Source: Shinella lacus (GTDB taxonomy: Bacteria > Pseudomonadota > Alphaproteobacteria > Rhizobiales > Rhizobiaceae). From it: DNA of 64,000 nt. This document shows, piece by piece, positions 46,046-54,022 of this stretch (position 1 is the first letter of the stretch; each line of letters opens with the position of its first letter). The position numbers and the translations under genes are program-made. The notes below the pieces were generated by a model that saw only the letters and a program-made list of their open reading frames with translations, did not search any database and was not told the DNA's origin. Where the stretch lies: NCBI RefSeq assembly GCF_010994755.1, contig NZ_WHSB02000010.1, positions 122,093-186,092 of the forward strand. Reading direction: 5' to 3'.

Positions 46046-46534
46046 ATGACGAAAGTTGCTTCTCTCGATGAAACGAAGGATCTGCCGCCGCGCGACCGCC
46101 GGCGGTCGCTGGCGATCGGCCTGCTCAGGGCGCGCGAGGCGGTGATGAGCCATTTCCGGCCGATCCTTGCCGATCACGACGTGACCGAGCAGCAATGGCG
46201 GGTTTTGCGCGCGCTATCGGAAGCCGGCCTGCTCGATGCGACGGAAGTTGCGGAAAAGGCCTTCATTCTCGCGCCGAGCCTCACCCGCATGCTGCGCGCG
46301 CTGGAGGAACGCGGCTTCATCACCCGGCACAAGGACAAGGACGACGGCCGCCGCGTCCTGCTCAAGCTTGCGCCGGCAGGCCAGGCGATCATCGACGAGG
46401 TGATGCCGGACAGCCGCCGCGTCTACGCGGATATCGACGCCCGCTTCGGCGCCGGCCGCACCGAGCAGCTTCTCGACATGCTGGAAGAACTCGCCGCCCT
46501 CAAGCTCGACGGCAAGGCGGGCGGCGAGGAATAG
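46046..46534 (+). CDS. hpaR: HpaR, MarR-type repressor of homoprotocatechuate degradation
   Basis: A 162-aa MarR protein from ATG 46046. The opening RRSLAIGLLRAREAVMSHFRPILADHDVTEQQWRVLRAL and the wing LKLAPAGQAIIDEV are those of HpaR. It represses the meta-cleavage operon until a 4-hydroxyphenylacetate-pathway ligand binds. It is convergent with hpaI, 4 bases apart. A candidate operator lies before hpaF at 53461. Confidence 0.9.
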   Translation: MTKVASLDETKDLPPRDRRRSLAIGLLRAREAVMSHFRPILADHDVTEQQWRVLRALSEAGLLDATEVAEKAFILAPSLTRMLRALEERGFITRHKDKDDGRRVLLKLAPAGQAIIDEVMPDSRRVYADIDARFGAGRTEQLLDMLEELAALKLDGKAGGEE

Positions 46535-46538
46535 AGCG

Positions 46539-47345
46539 TCAGTAGACCTTGGCGTTCTGCGGGGCTTTCGCGGGATCCGCGGCCTTGAAGTCGGCGAGCA
46601 GCTTCGTCGTGGCATTGGCGAGCAGCGTCACATCGTTGCCGATCGCGACGAAGGTCGCGCCGAGGTCGAGGTAGCGTTTCGCAAGCCCGAGATCGCCGGT
46701 GAGGATGCCCGCCGCCTTGCCATGCGACTGGATTTTTTTGAGCGCCGTCTCCACTTCGGCCTGCACTTCCGGCGCGCCGGGCCTGCCCAGAAAGCCCATG
46801 TCGGCGGCAAGGTCGGCCGGGCCGATGAAGACGCCGTCGACGCCCTCCATGCCGGCAATGTCGTCGAGCGCTTCGAGCCCCGCGCGGCTTTCGACCTGCA
46901 GCAGAAGGCAAACTTCCTCATTGGCCGTCTGCAGGTAATCCGTCGTGCGGTTGAAGGCGGAAGCGCGGGCGAGCGATGCGCCGACACCGCGCACGCCGTG
47001 CGGCGGATAGCGCACGGCCTTCACCATGGTTTGTGCCATCGTCTTGCTGTCGACCATGGGGATGAGCAGCGTCTGCGCCCCGATGTCGAGCAACTGCTTG
47101 ACGATCCAGGTTTCGCCGATCGGCGGGCGGATGACGGCGTGGCTCGCCGAGCCTTTCATCGCCTGGAGCTGCGAGACGAGCAGGGGCACGTCGTTCGGCG
47201 CATGTTCGGCGTCGAGCAGCAGCCAGTCGTACCCCGCCTCGGCGCAGATTTCGACCGTGTAGGGATTGGCGAGCGCCTGCCAGAGGCCGATCTGCGCACG
47301 GCCTTCCTTCAGCGCCTGCTTGAAACGGTTTTTCGGAGCGGCCAT
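46539..47345 (-). CDS. hpaI: 4-hydroxy-2-oxoheptanedioate aldolase
   Basis: A 268-aa class II (metal) pyruvate aldolase. FKQALKEGRAQIGLWQALANP, LLLDAEHAPND (with the catalytic histidine), GVRGVGASLARASAFNR and VDGVFIGPADLAADMGF with its metal ligands are all family motifs. It splits 4-hydroxy-2-oxoheptanedioate to pyruvate and succinate semialdehyde, the last step of the pathway. It is the last gene of the operon. Confidence 0.95.
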   Translation of the reverse strand: MAAPKNRFKQALKEGRAQIGLWQALANPYTVEICAEAGYDWLLLDAEHAPNDVPLLVSQLQAMKGSASHAVIRPPIGETWIVKQLLDIGAQTLLIPMVDSKTMAQTMVKAVRYPPHGVRGVGASLARASAFNRTTDYLQTANEEVCLLLQVESRAGLEALDDIAGMEGVDGVFIGPADLAADMGFLGRPGAPEVQAEVETALKKIQSHGKAAGILTGDLGLAKRYLDLGATFVAIGNDVTLLANATTKLLADFKAADPAKAPQNAKVY

Positions 47346-47355
47346 GGCAAAATCC

Positions 47356-48159
47356 TTATGCGAAGAACAGGCTGACGGTGCCGTAGGGGCCGAAATCCGC
47401 GACGATCGTATCGCCGTGGCGCGCCTCTATCGGCCGGATGAACGAGCCGGCGAGCACGATCTGCCCTGCCTCGATGCCATCGCCATATTGCGCCAGCCGG
47501 TTGGCGAGCCAGGCGACGCCGCGGGCCGGCTGGTTGAGTACGCCGGCGCCGAGGCCGGTTTCCTCCACCTCCGCGTTGCGGCTGACGATGGCGCCCATCC
47601 AGCGCATGTCGATCTGGTCCGGCCGCACAGCACGGCCGCCGGTGACGATGCCGGCATTGGCCGCATTGTCGGAGATCGTATCGAAGATGGTGCGCGCCTT
47701 CTTCGTCTGCGGATCGACGCGCTGGATGCGCGTGTCGAGGATTTCGAGCGCCGGCGTCACGTAGTCCGTCGCGTTCAACACGTCGAAGACGGTGATGCCG
47801 GGACCTTTCAGCGGCGCCTTCATCACGAAGGCGATCTCCGCTTCGACACGCGGCTGGATGAAGCGATCCGCCGGCACGGTTGCTCCGTCCTCGAACACCA
47901 TGTCGTCGAAGAGCACGCCGGAATCGGGAATGTCGATGTTCAGCGCATATTGCATGGCCTTGGAGGTGAGGCCGATCTTCCAGCCGATCACCCTGCGGCC
48001 GTCGGCGATCTTCTTTTTCACCCACGCGCCCTGGATCGCATAGGCGTCGTCCATGTCGATCGCGGGGTATTTTAGCGAAAGCAGGCGCGTCTGGATGCGG
48101 CTGCGCTCAGCTTCGTCGAGGCTTTCCGCGGCGAGGCGGATATCGTCCGGCGTCATCAT
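47356..48159 (-). CDS. hpaH: 2-oxo-hept-4-ene-1,7-dioate hydratase
   Basis: A 267-aa protein of the FAH-fold hydratase group (MhpD type) from ATG 48159, which overlaps the upstream FAH gene stop by 4 bases; a TTG 6 bases earlier is in frame. The motifs GWKIGLTSKAMQ (near 58), VEAEIAFVM (metal ligands, near 107) and QPARGVAWLANRLAQYG are present. It hydrates 2-oxo-hept-4-ene-1,7-dioate for the aldolase. Confidence 0.93.
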   Translation of the reverse strand: MMTPDDIRLAAESLDEAERSRIQTRLLSLKYPAIDMDDAYAIQGAWVKKKIADGRRVIGWKIGLTSKAMQYALNIDIPDSGVLFDDMVFEDGATVPADRFIQPRVEAEIAFVMKAPLKGPGITVFDVLNATDYVTPALEILDTRIQRVDPQTKKARTIFDTISDNAANAGIVTGGRAVRPDQIDMRWMGAIVSRNAEVEETGLGAGVLNQPARGVAWLANRLAQYGDGIEAGQIVLAGSFIRPIEARHGDTIVADFGPYGTVSLFFA

Positions 48160-49034
48160 GGACAAACCTCGTCGGCGATGGTGTTGCGCAGCGTGCCGAT
48201 GCCCTCGGCTTCCACCTCGACCACGTCGCCCGGCTTCAGCCAGATGGGCGGATCGAAGCGGGCGCCCGCGCCCGTCGGCGTGCCGGTGACGATGATGTCA
48301 CCCGGCACGAGCGTGGTGAAGGTGGAGATGTAGTTGATGATTTTCCGGAAGGAAAAGATCATCCGGCTGGTGCGGTCACTCTGGCGCACCTCGCCGTTGA
48401 CGCGGGTTTCGAGCTTGATGTCGGCGAGCTGGCTCTCGTCCGTATAGGGCACCAGCCAGGGGCCGATCGCGCCGGTGCTGTCAAAGTTCTTGCCCTGCGT
48501 GACGTTGAACTTGGCATGCCGCACCCAGTCGCGGATCGTGCCCTCGTTGCAGAGCGAGAGGGCCGCGATATGGCCGAGCGCATCCGCCTCCGCAATGCGC
48601 CGCCCGCTTTTGCCAATGACGATAACGATCTCGCCCTCATAATCGAGCTGCGGGCTTTCCAGCGGGCGGATCAGCGGTCGGCCGTGACCGGTGAAGGAGC
48701 GGGGGAAGCGGATAAACAGGGAGGGGTTGGCGGGCGCGGCCTGGCCGTCCTTGTACTCCTCGTTGCGATCGGGAAAATTCACGCCGACGCAGATGATCTT
48801 TTCCGGTGCCGGGATCGGGATTTCGTACGTCACATCTGCGAACGCGTAATCGGCGAGGAGCGCCGAGGCTTCTTCCGCCAGCGTGCCGAGCGCCCCCGCC
48901 TCGATCACCTCGCGCAGGCTCGGCCATCGTTCGCCGTAGCGTGCCGAAAGGTCCACGATGCCGTCATCCTTAACGAGACCATAGTTCAAGGCACCCTGAT
49001 GGGAAAAGCCGGCGAGGCGGGGCCGTTCGGTCAC
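48156..49034 (-). CDS. hpaG: Fumarylacetoacetate hydrolase family protein, HpaG-like isomerase/decarboxylase
   Basis: A 292-aa FAH-family enzyme from GTG 49034 (AGGAGA upstream). Metal-binding residues are visible in LDYEGEIVIVIG (near residue 132), with IICVGVNFPDR before it and GDIIVTGTPTGAGARFDPP at the end. In the hpa pathway this slot is the OPET decarboxylase/HHDD isomerase. E. coli HpaG is a two-domain protein, so a single domain is short for it; the assignment relies on position between hpaH and hpaD. Confidence 0.8.
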   Translation of the reverse strand: MTERPRLAGFSHQGALNYGLVKDDGIVDLSARYGERWPSLREVIEAGALGTLAEEASALLADYAFADVTYEIPIPAPEKIICVGVNFPDRNEEYKDGQAAPANPSLFIRFPRSFTGHGRPLIRPLESPQLDYEGEIVIVIGKSGRRIAEADALGHIAALSLCNEGTIRDWVRHAKFNVTQGKNFDSTGAIGPWLVPYTDESQLADIKLETRVNGEVRQSDRTSRMIFSFRKIINYISTFTTLVPGDIIVTGTPTGAGARFDPPIWLKPGDVVEVEAEGIGTLRNTIADEVCP

Positions 49035-49043
49035 GATGGTCTC

Positions 49044-50444
49044 CTATTTCAATCTGCGGGCGATCTCGGTGATGACAGTGAAGGCGGTGTCGGCATCGTC
49101 GCGGGTCATTTCGAACTGGCCGGCCTGGAAGCGGATGGCGATATGGCCCTCGACGCGGGTCTGCGTCAGGTAGATGCGGCCATCGTCGTTGATGGCGTTG
49201 ACCAGCGCGATATTGTGCTCATCGCCGCCGCCCTTGTGGCGGAAGGAGAACAGCGAGAGCACCGGCTCGCTGACGATCTCGAAATCCGGCTCGGCGGCAA
49301 GTCGTTCGGCCAGTTCCACCGACCATTTTACGTGGTTGCGGATCATCGTGCGCAGGCCTTCGAGCCCGTGATAGCGCATCAGGAACCACAGTTTCAGCGC
49401 CCGGAAACGTCGGCCGAGCGGCACGGACCATTCGGAATAGTTGATGATGCCGTCATGGCCGTGCGTCTTCAGATATTCCGGCTGGATGGCCAACGTGCGC
49501 ACCTGGTCTTCCGGGCTGCGGATGAACTGCACCGAGCAATCGAAATTGGCACCGAGCCATTTGTGCGGGTTGAAGACGATGGAATCCGCTGCCTCGACGC
49601 CGTCCCAGAGGGTTCGGAATTCCGGGCAGATCATCGCCGAGCCCGCCCATGCCGCATCCACATGCAGATAGAGCCCATGCGCCTTGACGACCTCTGCAAC
49701 CGCGCGGATCGGGTCGCAGGCGCCGATCGAGGTGCCGCCGGTGCAGGCGATGACGCCGGCGGGGATATGGCCGGCCGCGAGATCGGCCTTGATCGCGGCG
49801 TTGAGCGCCTCCGGGTCCATGCCGTTTAGCGGCCCCTTTGTGGGGATGCGCACGAGGTTTGCCTCGCCGATGCCGGAAATCCAGATCGCGCGGTCGATGG
49901 AGGTGTGCACCTGTTTCGAGGCATAGACGCGCACCGCCTTGTGCACTGACAACCCCTCGCTGTTGCCCTTCCAGCCGAGCGCCCTCTCGCGCATGACCAG
50001 CACGGCGGCGAGCGTTGCGGTCGAGGCGGAATCCTGGATGACGCCGGCAAATCCATCCGGCAGGCCGAGGGCCTGGCGCAGCCAGTCGACCACGCGGGTT
50101 TCAAGCTCGGTTGCAGCGGGTGAGGTCTGCCAGAGCATGCATTGCGCGGCGACGGACGTGACGAGATAATCCGCGATCACCGAGACCGGCGCGGCATTGG
50201 CCGGGAAATAGGCGAAAAAGCGCGGGTGTTGCCAATGGGTGAGGCCATCGGGAATGATGCGCTCGAAATCCGCAAAAATCGCCTCCATCGTCTCGCCCGC
50301 TTCGGGTGCTGCGGCATCGATCTGGCGGGCAATATCGCCCGGCTTCGTCTGCGCCCGAACGGGCCGCTCCCGCAGGCCTGCGCGGTAGTCGGCGCCCCAA
50401 TCGGCAACCGTTCGCGACCACTGACGGAATTCTTCGCTGTCCAT
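49044..50444 (-). CDS. Group II PLP-dependent (aromatic) amino acid decarboxylase
   Basis: A 466-aa decarboxylase of the aromatic-L-amino-acid family. The PLP lysine is K295 in FNPHKWLGANFD. The histidine stacking on PLP and the CTGGTSIGACDPIR segment lie near 190-240, and LYLHVDAAWAGSAMICPE holds the pyridine-pairing aspartate. Likely substrates are tyrosine, DOPA, phenylalanine or tryptophan. It sits inside the hpa operon, so making or using tyramine or dopamine upstream of homoprotocatechuate is suggested. Confidence 0.88.
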   Translation of the reverse strand: MDSEEFRQWSRTVADWGADYRAGLRERPVRAQTKPGDIARQIDAAAPEAGETMEAIFADFERIIPDGLTHWQHPRFFAYFPANAAPVSVIADYLVTSVAAQCMLWQTSPAATELETRVVDWLRQALGLPDGFAGVIQDSASTATLAAVLVMRERALGWKGNSEGLSVHKAVRVYASKQVHTSIDRAIWISGIGEANLVRIPTKGPLNGMDPEALNAAIKADLAAGHIPAGVIACTGGTSIGACDPIRAVAEVVKAHGLYLHVDAAWAGSAMICPEFRTLWDGVEAADSIVFNPHKWLGANFDCSVQFIRSPEDQVRTLAIQPEYLKTHGHDGIINYSEWSVPLGRRFRALKLWFLMRYHGLEGLRTMIRNHVKWSVELAERLAAEPDFEIVSEPVLSLFSFRHKGGGDEHNIALVNAINDDGRIYLTQTRVEGHIAIRFQAGQFEMTRDDADTAFTVITEIARRLK

Positions 50445-50505
50445 GTTTCACTCCCTTGTCGGCATTGGTTCTTCTCGGCGCTCGGCCGTCGATTTGCAAT
50501 GCCCG

Positions 50506-51486
50506 TCAGGGGGCGATGATCGGTTGCGCCTTCAGGAGCGAATCCGAGACCTCGGTGCCGGCAAACAGGCTGCCATGCTCGAACCACGATTTTGGCGCCG
50601 GCGACCCCCAGAGCGTCTGCCGTTGCGGGTCTTTCAGGTCCCATTTGATGGGTTCGAGGTCCGGGTCTACCGTCTGGTAATCCGAGCAGTAAATCTCGAT
50701 GCGGTGGCCGTCCGGATCGAGGATATAGAGGAAAAAGGCGTTGGAGATGCCGTGGCGGCCGGGACCGCGCTCGATGTTGGAGACCCAGCCGGTCGTCGCC
50801 ATCAGGTCGAGCAGGTCGATGATGTTGAGTGGTGTGGGCACCCAGAAGGCGGTGTGGTGCAGGCGCGGGCCGCGGCCGTTGGTGAAGGCGATGTCGTGCA
50901 CGCCGCCTTTACGATGCGTCCAGGCGGCCCAGAGCCGGCCGGACTCTTCGTCCTCGGTATATTCCGTCACGCGAAAACCGATCTCGTTGTAGAAGGCGAC
51001 GCTGGCGTCGACATCCGGCGAGAAGCAGTTGAAATGGTCGATGCGCAGCGGCTTCACGCCGCGATAGAGCGCATATTTCTGGTGGATCGGCGGCAGGCGG
51101 TCCATCTTGGTGTAGAATTCCAGCGGAATGCCCTGCGGATCGCGCGTGCGAAAGGTGCGGCCCTGGTAGGGGCGCTCCACCCATTCCACCGGCAGGCCCT
51201 TGCCCTTGAAGAAGTGCACGGCCTTTTCGAGGTCTTCTTCATCAAAAACCTTGAAGCCGAGGTCGCGGGCCTCCGGCCTGTCCGATTTCTTCAGCACGAT
51301 GCAATGGTGGCCGCGCTCTTCCATGGCGCGCAGGTAAATCGTGTCCGCCGTCTCGTCCGTCACCTGCAGGCCGAGGGTATCGGCATAGAAGGCGCGGGAT
51401 TTTGCGAGGTCCGTCACGCCGAATTCGACATGGGAGAGCCGCACGATGTTGAACGGCGGGTAGAGGTTCGGCTGGGGTACGGGCAT
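50506..51486 (-). CDS. hpaD: 3,4-dihydroxyphenylacetate (homoprotocatechuate) 2,3-dioxygenase
   Basis: A 326-aa extradiol ring-cleavage enzyme of the vicinal oxygen chelate fold with two glyoxalase-like modules. The likely metal ligands are in RIDHFNCF (near residue 153), PRLHHTAF (near 213) and HRIEIYCSDY (near 266). It opens the ring of homoprotocatechuate to 5-carboxymethyl-2-hydroxymuconate semialdehyde. Confidence 0.94.
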   Translation of the reverse strand: MPVPQPNLYPPFNIVRLSHVEFGVTDLAKSRAFYADTLGLQVTDETADTIYLRAMEERGHHCIVLKKSDRPEARDLGFKVFDEEDLEKAVHFFKGKGLPVEWVERPYQGRTFRTRDPQGIPLEFYTKMDRLPPIHQKYALYRGVKPLRIDHFNCFSPDVDASVAFYNEIGFRVTEYTEDEESGRLWAAWTHRKGGVHDIAFTNGRGPRLHHTAFWVPTPLNIIDLLDLMATTGWVSNIERGPGRHGISNAFFLYILDPDGHRIEIYCSDYQTVDPDLEPIKWDLKDPQRQTLWGSPAPKSWFEHGSLFAGTEVSDSLLKAQPIIAP

Positions 51487-51519
51487 GGGGTCCTCCTCAA
51501 GCGCAGTCTTGTCGGGCGG

Positions 51520-53037
51520 TCAGCCGCCGAGTTTCGGGATTGCGTGGGCGCTGGTGGCAAAGGCGATGTTCTTCGTCTCCATGTAGAAATCGAAAGACCA
51601 GTCGCCACCATCGCGGCCGATGCCGGAATTCTTCACGCCACCGAAGGGGGTCGGCAGGTGGCGCACATTCTCCGAATTCACCCAGATCATGCCGGCCTCC
51701 AGATGATCGGTGAAGCGGAAGGCGCGGGTAATATCCGCGGTCCAGAGATAGCCGGTGAGGCCGTACTGGACGTCGTTGGCGAGTGCCAAAGCTTCGGCCT
51801 CGTCCTTGAAGGGAATGGCGGTCAGCACAGGCCCGAAAATCTCCTCCTGGGCGATGCGCATGGCGTTGTTCGCGCCGGTGAAGAGCGTCGGCGAGACGTA
51901 GCAGCCACCGCCCGGCCCGTCGAATTTCTCGCCGCCCGCGGCAACCGTCGCGCCCTCCGATTTGCCGATCGAGATGTACTCCAGAACCTTCTTCTCGTGT
52001 ACCGGATGGATCAGCGGGCCGACGACGGTTTCGGGATCGAGCGGATGGCCGACCGTGATGCGTTTCGCCTTTTCCGCGACGAGGGCGGTGAAGCGGTCGT
52101 AGATGCTTTCTTCCACCAGCAGGCGCGAGGAGGAGGTGCAGCGCTCGCCGTTCAGCGAATAGATCATGAAGACGGCGGCGTCGGCGGCGCGTTCGAGGTC
52201 CGCATCGGCGAAGACGATGACCGGGTTCTTGCCGCCGAGTTCGAAATGCACGCGCTTCAGCGTGTCGGCGCCCTGTTTCATGATCATCGAGCCGGTGCGG
52301 CTTTCGCCGACGAAGCCGATCGCCTTGATCAGCGGATGTTCGGTCAGCGCCTTTCCGGCATCCTCGCCAAGGCCGTTGACGAGGTTCCAGACACCCTTCG
52401 GCAGGCCGGCCTCTTCGGCTATCTCGACCAGCAGCCGCGCCGTCAGCGGCGAGAATTCGGCCGGTTTATGCACGATGGTGCAGCCGGCGGCGAGCGCCGG
52501 TGCGATCTTCCAGGTGGAGAGCATGAAGGGCGTGTTCCACGGCGTAATGATGCCGACCGGGCCGATCGGCACGCGGGTCGTCATGTTGACCTGGCCCTCG
52601 GTGCGCAGCGTCTTGCCATCGCGGGCTTCCGGCGCTCGGTCAGCGAAGAAGCGGAAGTTTTCCGCCCCGCGCAGTGCGGCCTTCGCCATGAAACGCAGCG
52701 ATTGCCCCGTATCCATGCATTCGACGAAGGCGACTTCCTCCGCCCGCGCCACGATGGCATCGGCGATCTTGTGCAGCAGTTTTTTGCGCGCATCGCCCGG
52801 CATGGCCGCCCAATCGGCGAAGGCAGTCTTTGCGGCTTTTGCCGCGCGGTCGATATCGGCGGCCTTGCCGTGTGCCACCTTGGCAAGTGGCTTCAGGTCG
52901 ACGGGCGAGGTGGTCTCGAAGGTCGCGCCATCCTCGGCCGGCACGTCCTCGCCGGCGATGCGGTTCAAGACGCCCTTTTCCTTGAAGCGGGCGAGATAGG
53001 CCTCCGCCTTCGCGCTGTTTTCCTGAAGTTTCGACAT
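51520..53037 (-). CDS. hpaE: 5-carboxymethyl-2-hydroxymuconate semialdehyde dehydrogenase
   Basis: A 505-aa NAD-dependent aldehyde dehydrogenase from ATG 53037; the open frame extends upstream without a start that fits. GPVGIITPWNTPFML holds the active-site asparagine, FELGGKNPVIVFADADLE holds the general base glutamate, and NGERCTSSSRLLV holds the nucleophilic cysteine (near residue 303). It oxidises the ring-cleavage aldehyde to the diacid. Confidence 0.95.
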   Translation of the reverse strand: MSKLQENSAKAEAYLARFKEKGVLNRIAGEDVPAEDGATFETTSPVDLKPLAKVAHGKAADIDRAAKAAKTAFADWAAMPGDARKKLLHKIADAIVARAEEVAFVECMDTGQSLRFMAKAALRGAENFRFFADRAPEARDGKTLRTEGQVNMTTRVPIGPVGIITPWNTPFMLSTWKIAPALAAGCTIVHKPAEFSPLTARLLVEIAEEAGLPKGVWNLVNGLGEDAGKALTEHPLIKAIGFVGESRTGSMIMKQGADTLKRVHFELGGKNPVIVFADADLERAADAAVFMIYSLNGERCTSSSRLLVEESIYDRFTALVAEKAKRITVGHPLDPETVVGPLIHPVHEKKVLEYISIGKSEGATVAAGGEKFDGPGGGCYVSPTLFTGANNAMRIAQEEIFGPVLTAIPFKDEAEALALANDVQYGLTGYLWTADITRAFRFTDHLEAGMIWVNSENVRHLPTPFGGVKNSGIGRDGGDWSFDFYMETKNIAFATSAHAIPKLGG

Positions 53038-53048
53038 GGGACTTCCTG

Positions 53049-53435
53049 TTATTTGCCGCGCAGGCGCGGATGGATGGCGTTCTTCTTCCAGCTCAACTCC
53101 GCGTCGATCTCGCGGATTTCCAGCGAAAGCGCGAAGTGCGGCGTCTCGAAGAGGGGGGCGAGCAGCCGGCTTGCCGTGGCGAAAAGCGCCTCGCCGGTGT
53201 GTTTTTTCTCTTCCGCGCTGCGGCCCTTGCCGATGCGGAAGTTGAGGTCGATGAAGGCGTTTTCGGCCAAGCGGTCGGCGATCGCGTAGTGATCGGCCCG
53301 CAGCGCCCTGACGCGGACGGCGCCGACCTCGAAGAGGCCGGTTGCGAGCACCGTTTCCAGCAGCGCCGCGCAGAGCGCATCGAGATCGGTGCGGCCTTCC
53401 AGATTGGCGGAATATTCGACGGTCAGGTGCGGCAT
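53049..53435 (-). CDS. hpaF: 5-carboxymethyl-2-hydroxymuconate isomerase
   Basis: A 128-aa protein of the tautomerase superfamily with the N-terminal M-P-H-L-T-V-E-Y-S-A-N, so that after methionine removal proline 1 is the catalytic base. KGRSAEEKKHTGEALF (near 69-84) is also typical. It tautomerises the diacid for HpaG. It is the first gene downstream of the candidate operator at 53461-53476. Confidence 0.94.
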   Translation of the reverse strand: MPHLTVEYSANLEGRTDLDALCAALLETVLATGLFEVGAVRVRALRADHYAIADRLAENAFIDLNFRIGKGRSAEEKKHTGEALFATASRLLAPLFETPHFALSLEIREIDAELSWKKNAIHPRLRGK

Positions 53436-53460
53436 TGTTCCTCCCGGCGCGCAGCTTTTT

Positions 53461-53476
53461 ATTTAACGTGTTAAAT
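53461..53476. promoter_or_regulatory. Palindromic operator, probable HpaR site, before hpaF
   Basis: ATTTAAC-GT-GTTAAAT is a perfect 7+2+7 dyad in an A/T-rich island between hpaC and hpaF, 26 bases before the hpaF start. A minus-strand TTGACA (53493-53488) upstream would place the dyad over the -10 region, as expected for a repressor of the MarR class. The protein assignment is inference. Confidence 0.6.
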
Positions 53477-53499
53477 ATAAGGCCGCTTGTCAAGGGGCA

Positions 53500-54012
53500 T
53501 CAGCCGCCGAAGCTGCCGGCCTGGGTTGGGACGTGCACATAGTTGCGGTCGAAATAGATCAGCGCATGCCCATCGCGCCGGCAGCGGATGTCCACGACCT
53601 CGCCGATGAAGATGTTGTGCGTGCCGACCAGCCGCGCCTCCGTCAGCCGGCAATCGAAGGAGACGATGGCGTCGGCAAGCGCCTGGTTGCCGGAGGGCAG
53701 GTCCGTCCAGGCGGCATCGGCATAACGTGCCTCCATGTCGGCTTGCTGGCCGGCGAAGGAGGCGGCGAGCGCCTTGTGCTCCTGTGTCAAAACATTGACG
53801 CAGAAGCGGCGGTTCTCGATGAAAAGCCCCGTCTGCGCCGAGCGGCTGTTCATGCAGACGAGCAATGTCGGCGGCTCGTCGGTCACCGAGCACATGGCGG
53901 TGGCGGTAAAGCCGCCGCGGCCGGCGGCTCCCTTGGTGGTGATGACGTTGACGGGCGCGCAGACCCGCGCCATCGCGTTGCGGAATTCGGTCTTCGAGAC
54001 ATTGAGGCCCAT
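53500..54012 (-). CDS. hpaC: 4-hydroxyphenylacetate 3-monooxygenase, flavin reductase component
   Basis: A 170-aa flavin reductase of the HpaC/FRP fold from ATG 54012. FRNAMARVCAPVNVITTKGAAGRGGFTATAMCSVTDEPPTLLVCMN covers the FMN/FAD-binding region (residues 9-54), and AGSFGG closes the protein. It supplies reduced FAD to HpaB using NADH. It starts 10 bases after the hpaB stop. Confidence 0.94.
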   Translation of the reverse strand: MGLNVSKTEFRNAMARVCAPVNVITTKGAAGRGGFTATAMCSVTDEPPTLLVCMNSRSAQTGLFIENRRFCVNVLTQEHKALAASFAGQQADMEARYADAAWTDLPSGNQALADAIVSFDCRLTEARLVGTHNIFIGEVVDIRCRRDGHALIYFDRNYVHVPTQAGSFGG

Positions 54013-54022
54013 CGCGCGGCCC

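Noticed and set aside
51520..53493. 657-codon version of hpaE
   Set aside because: The extra 152 codons are the shadow of hpaF; the dehydrogenase fold starts at ATG 53037.
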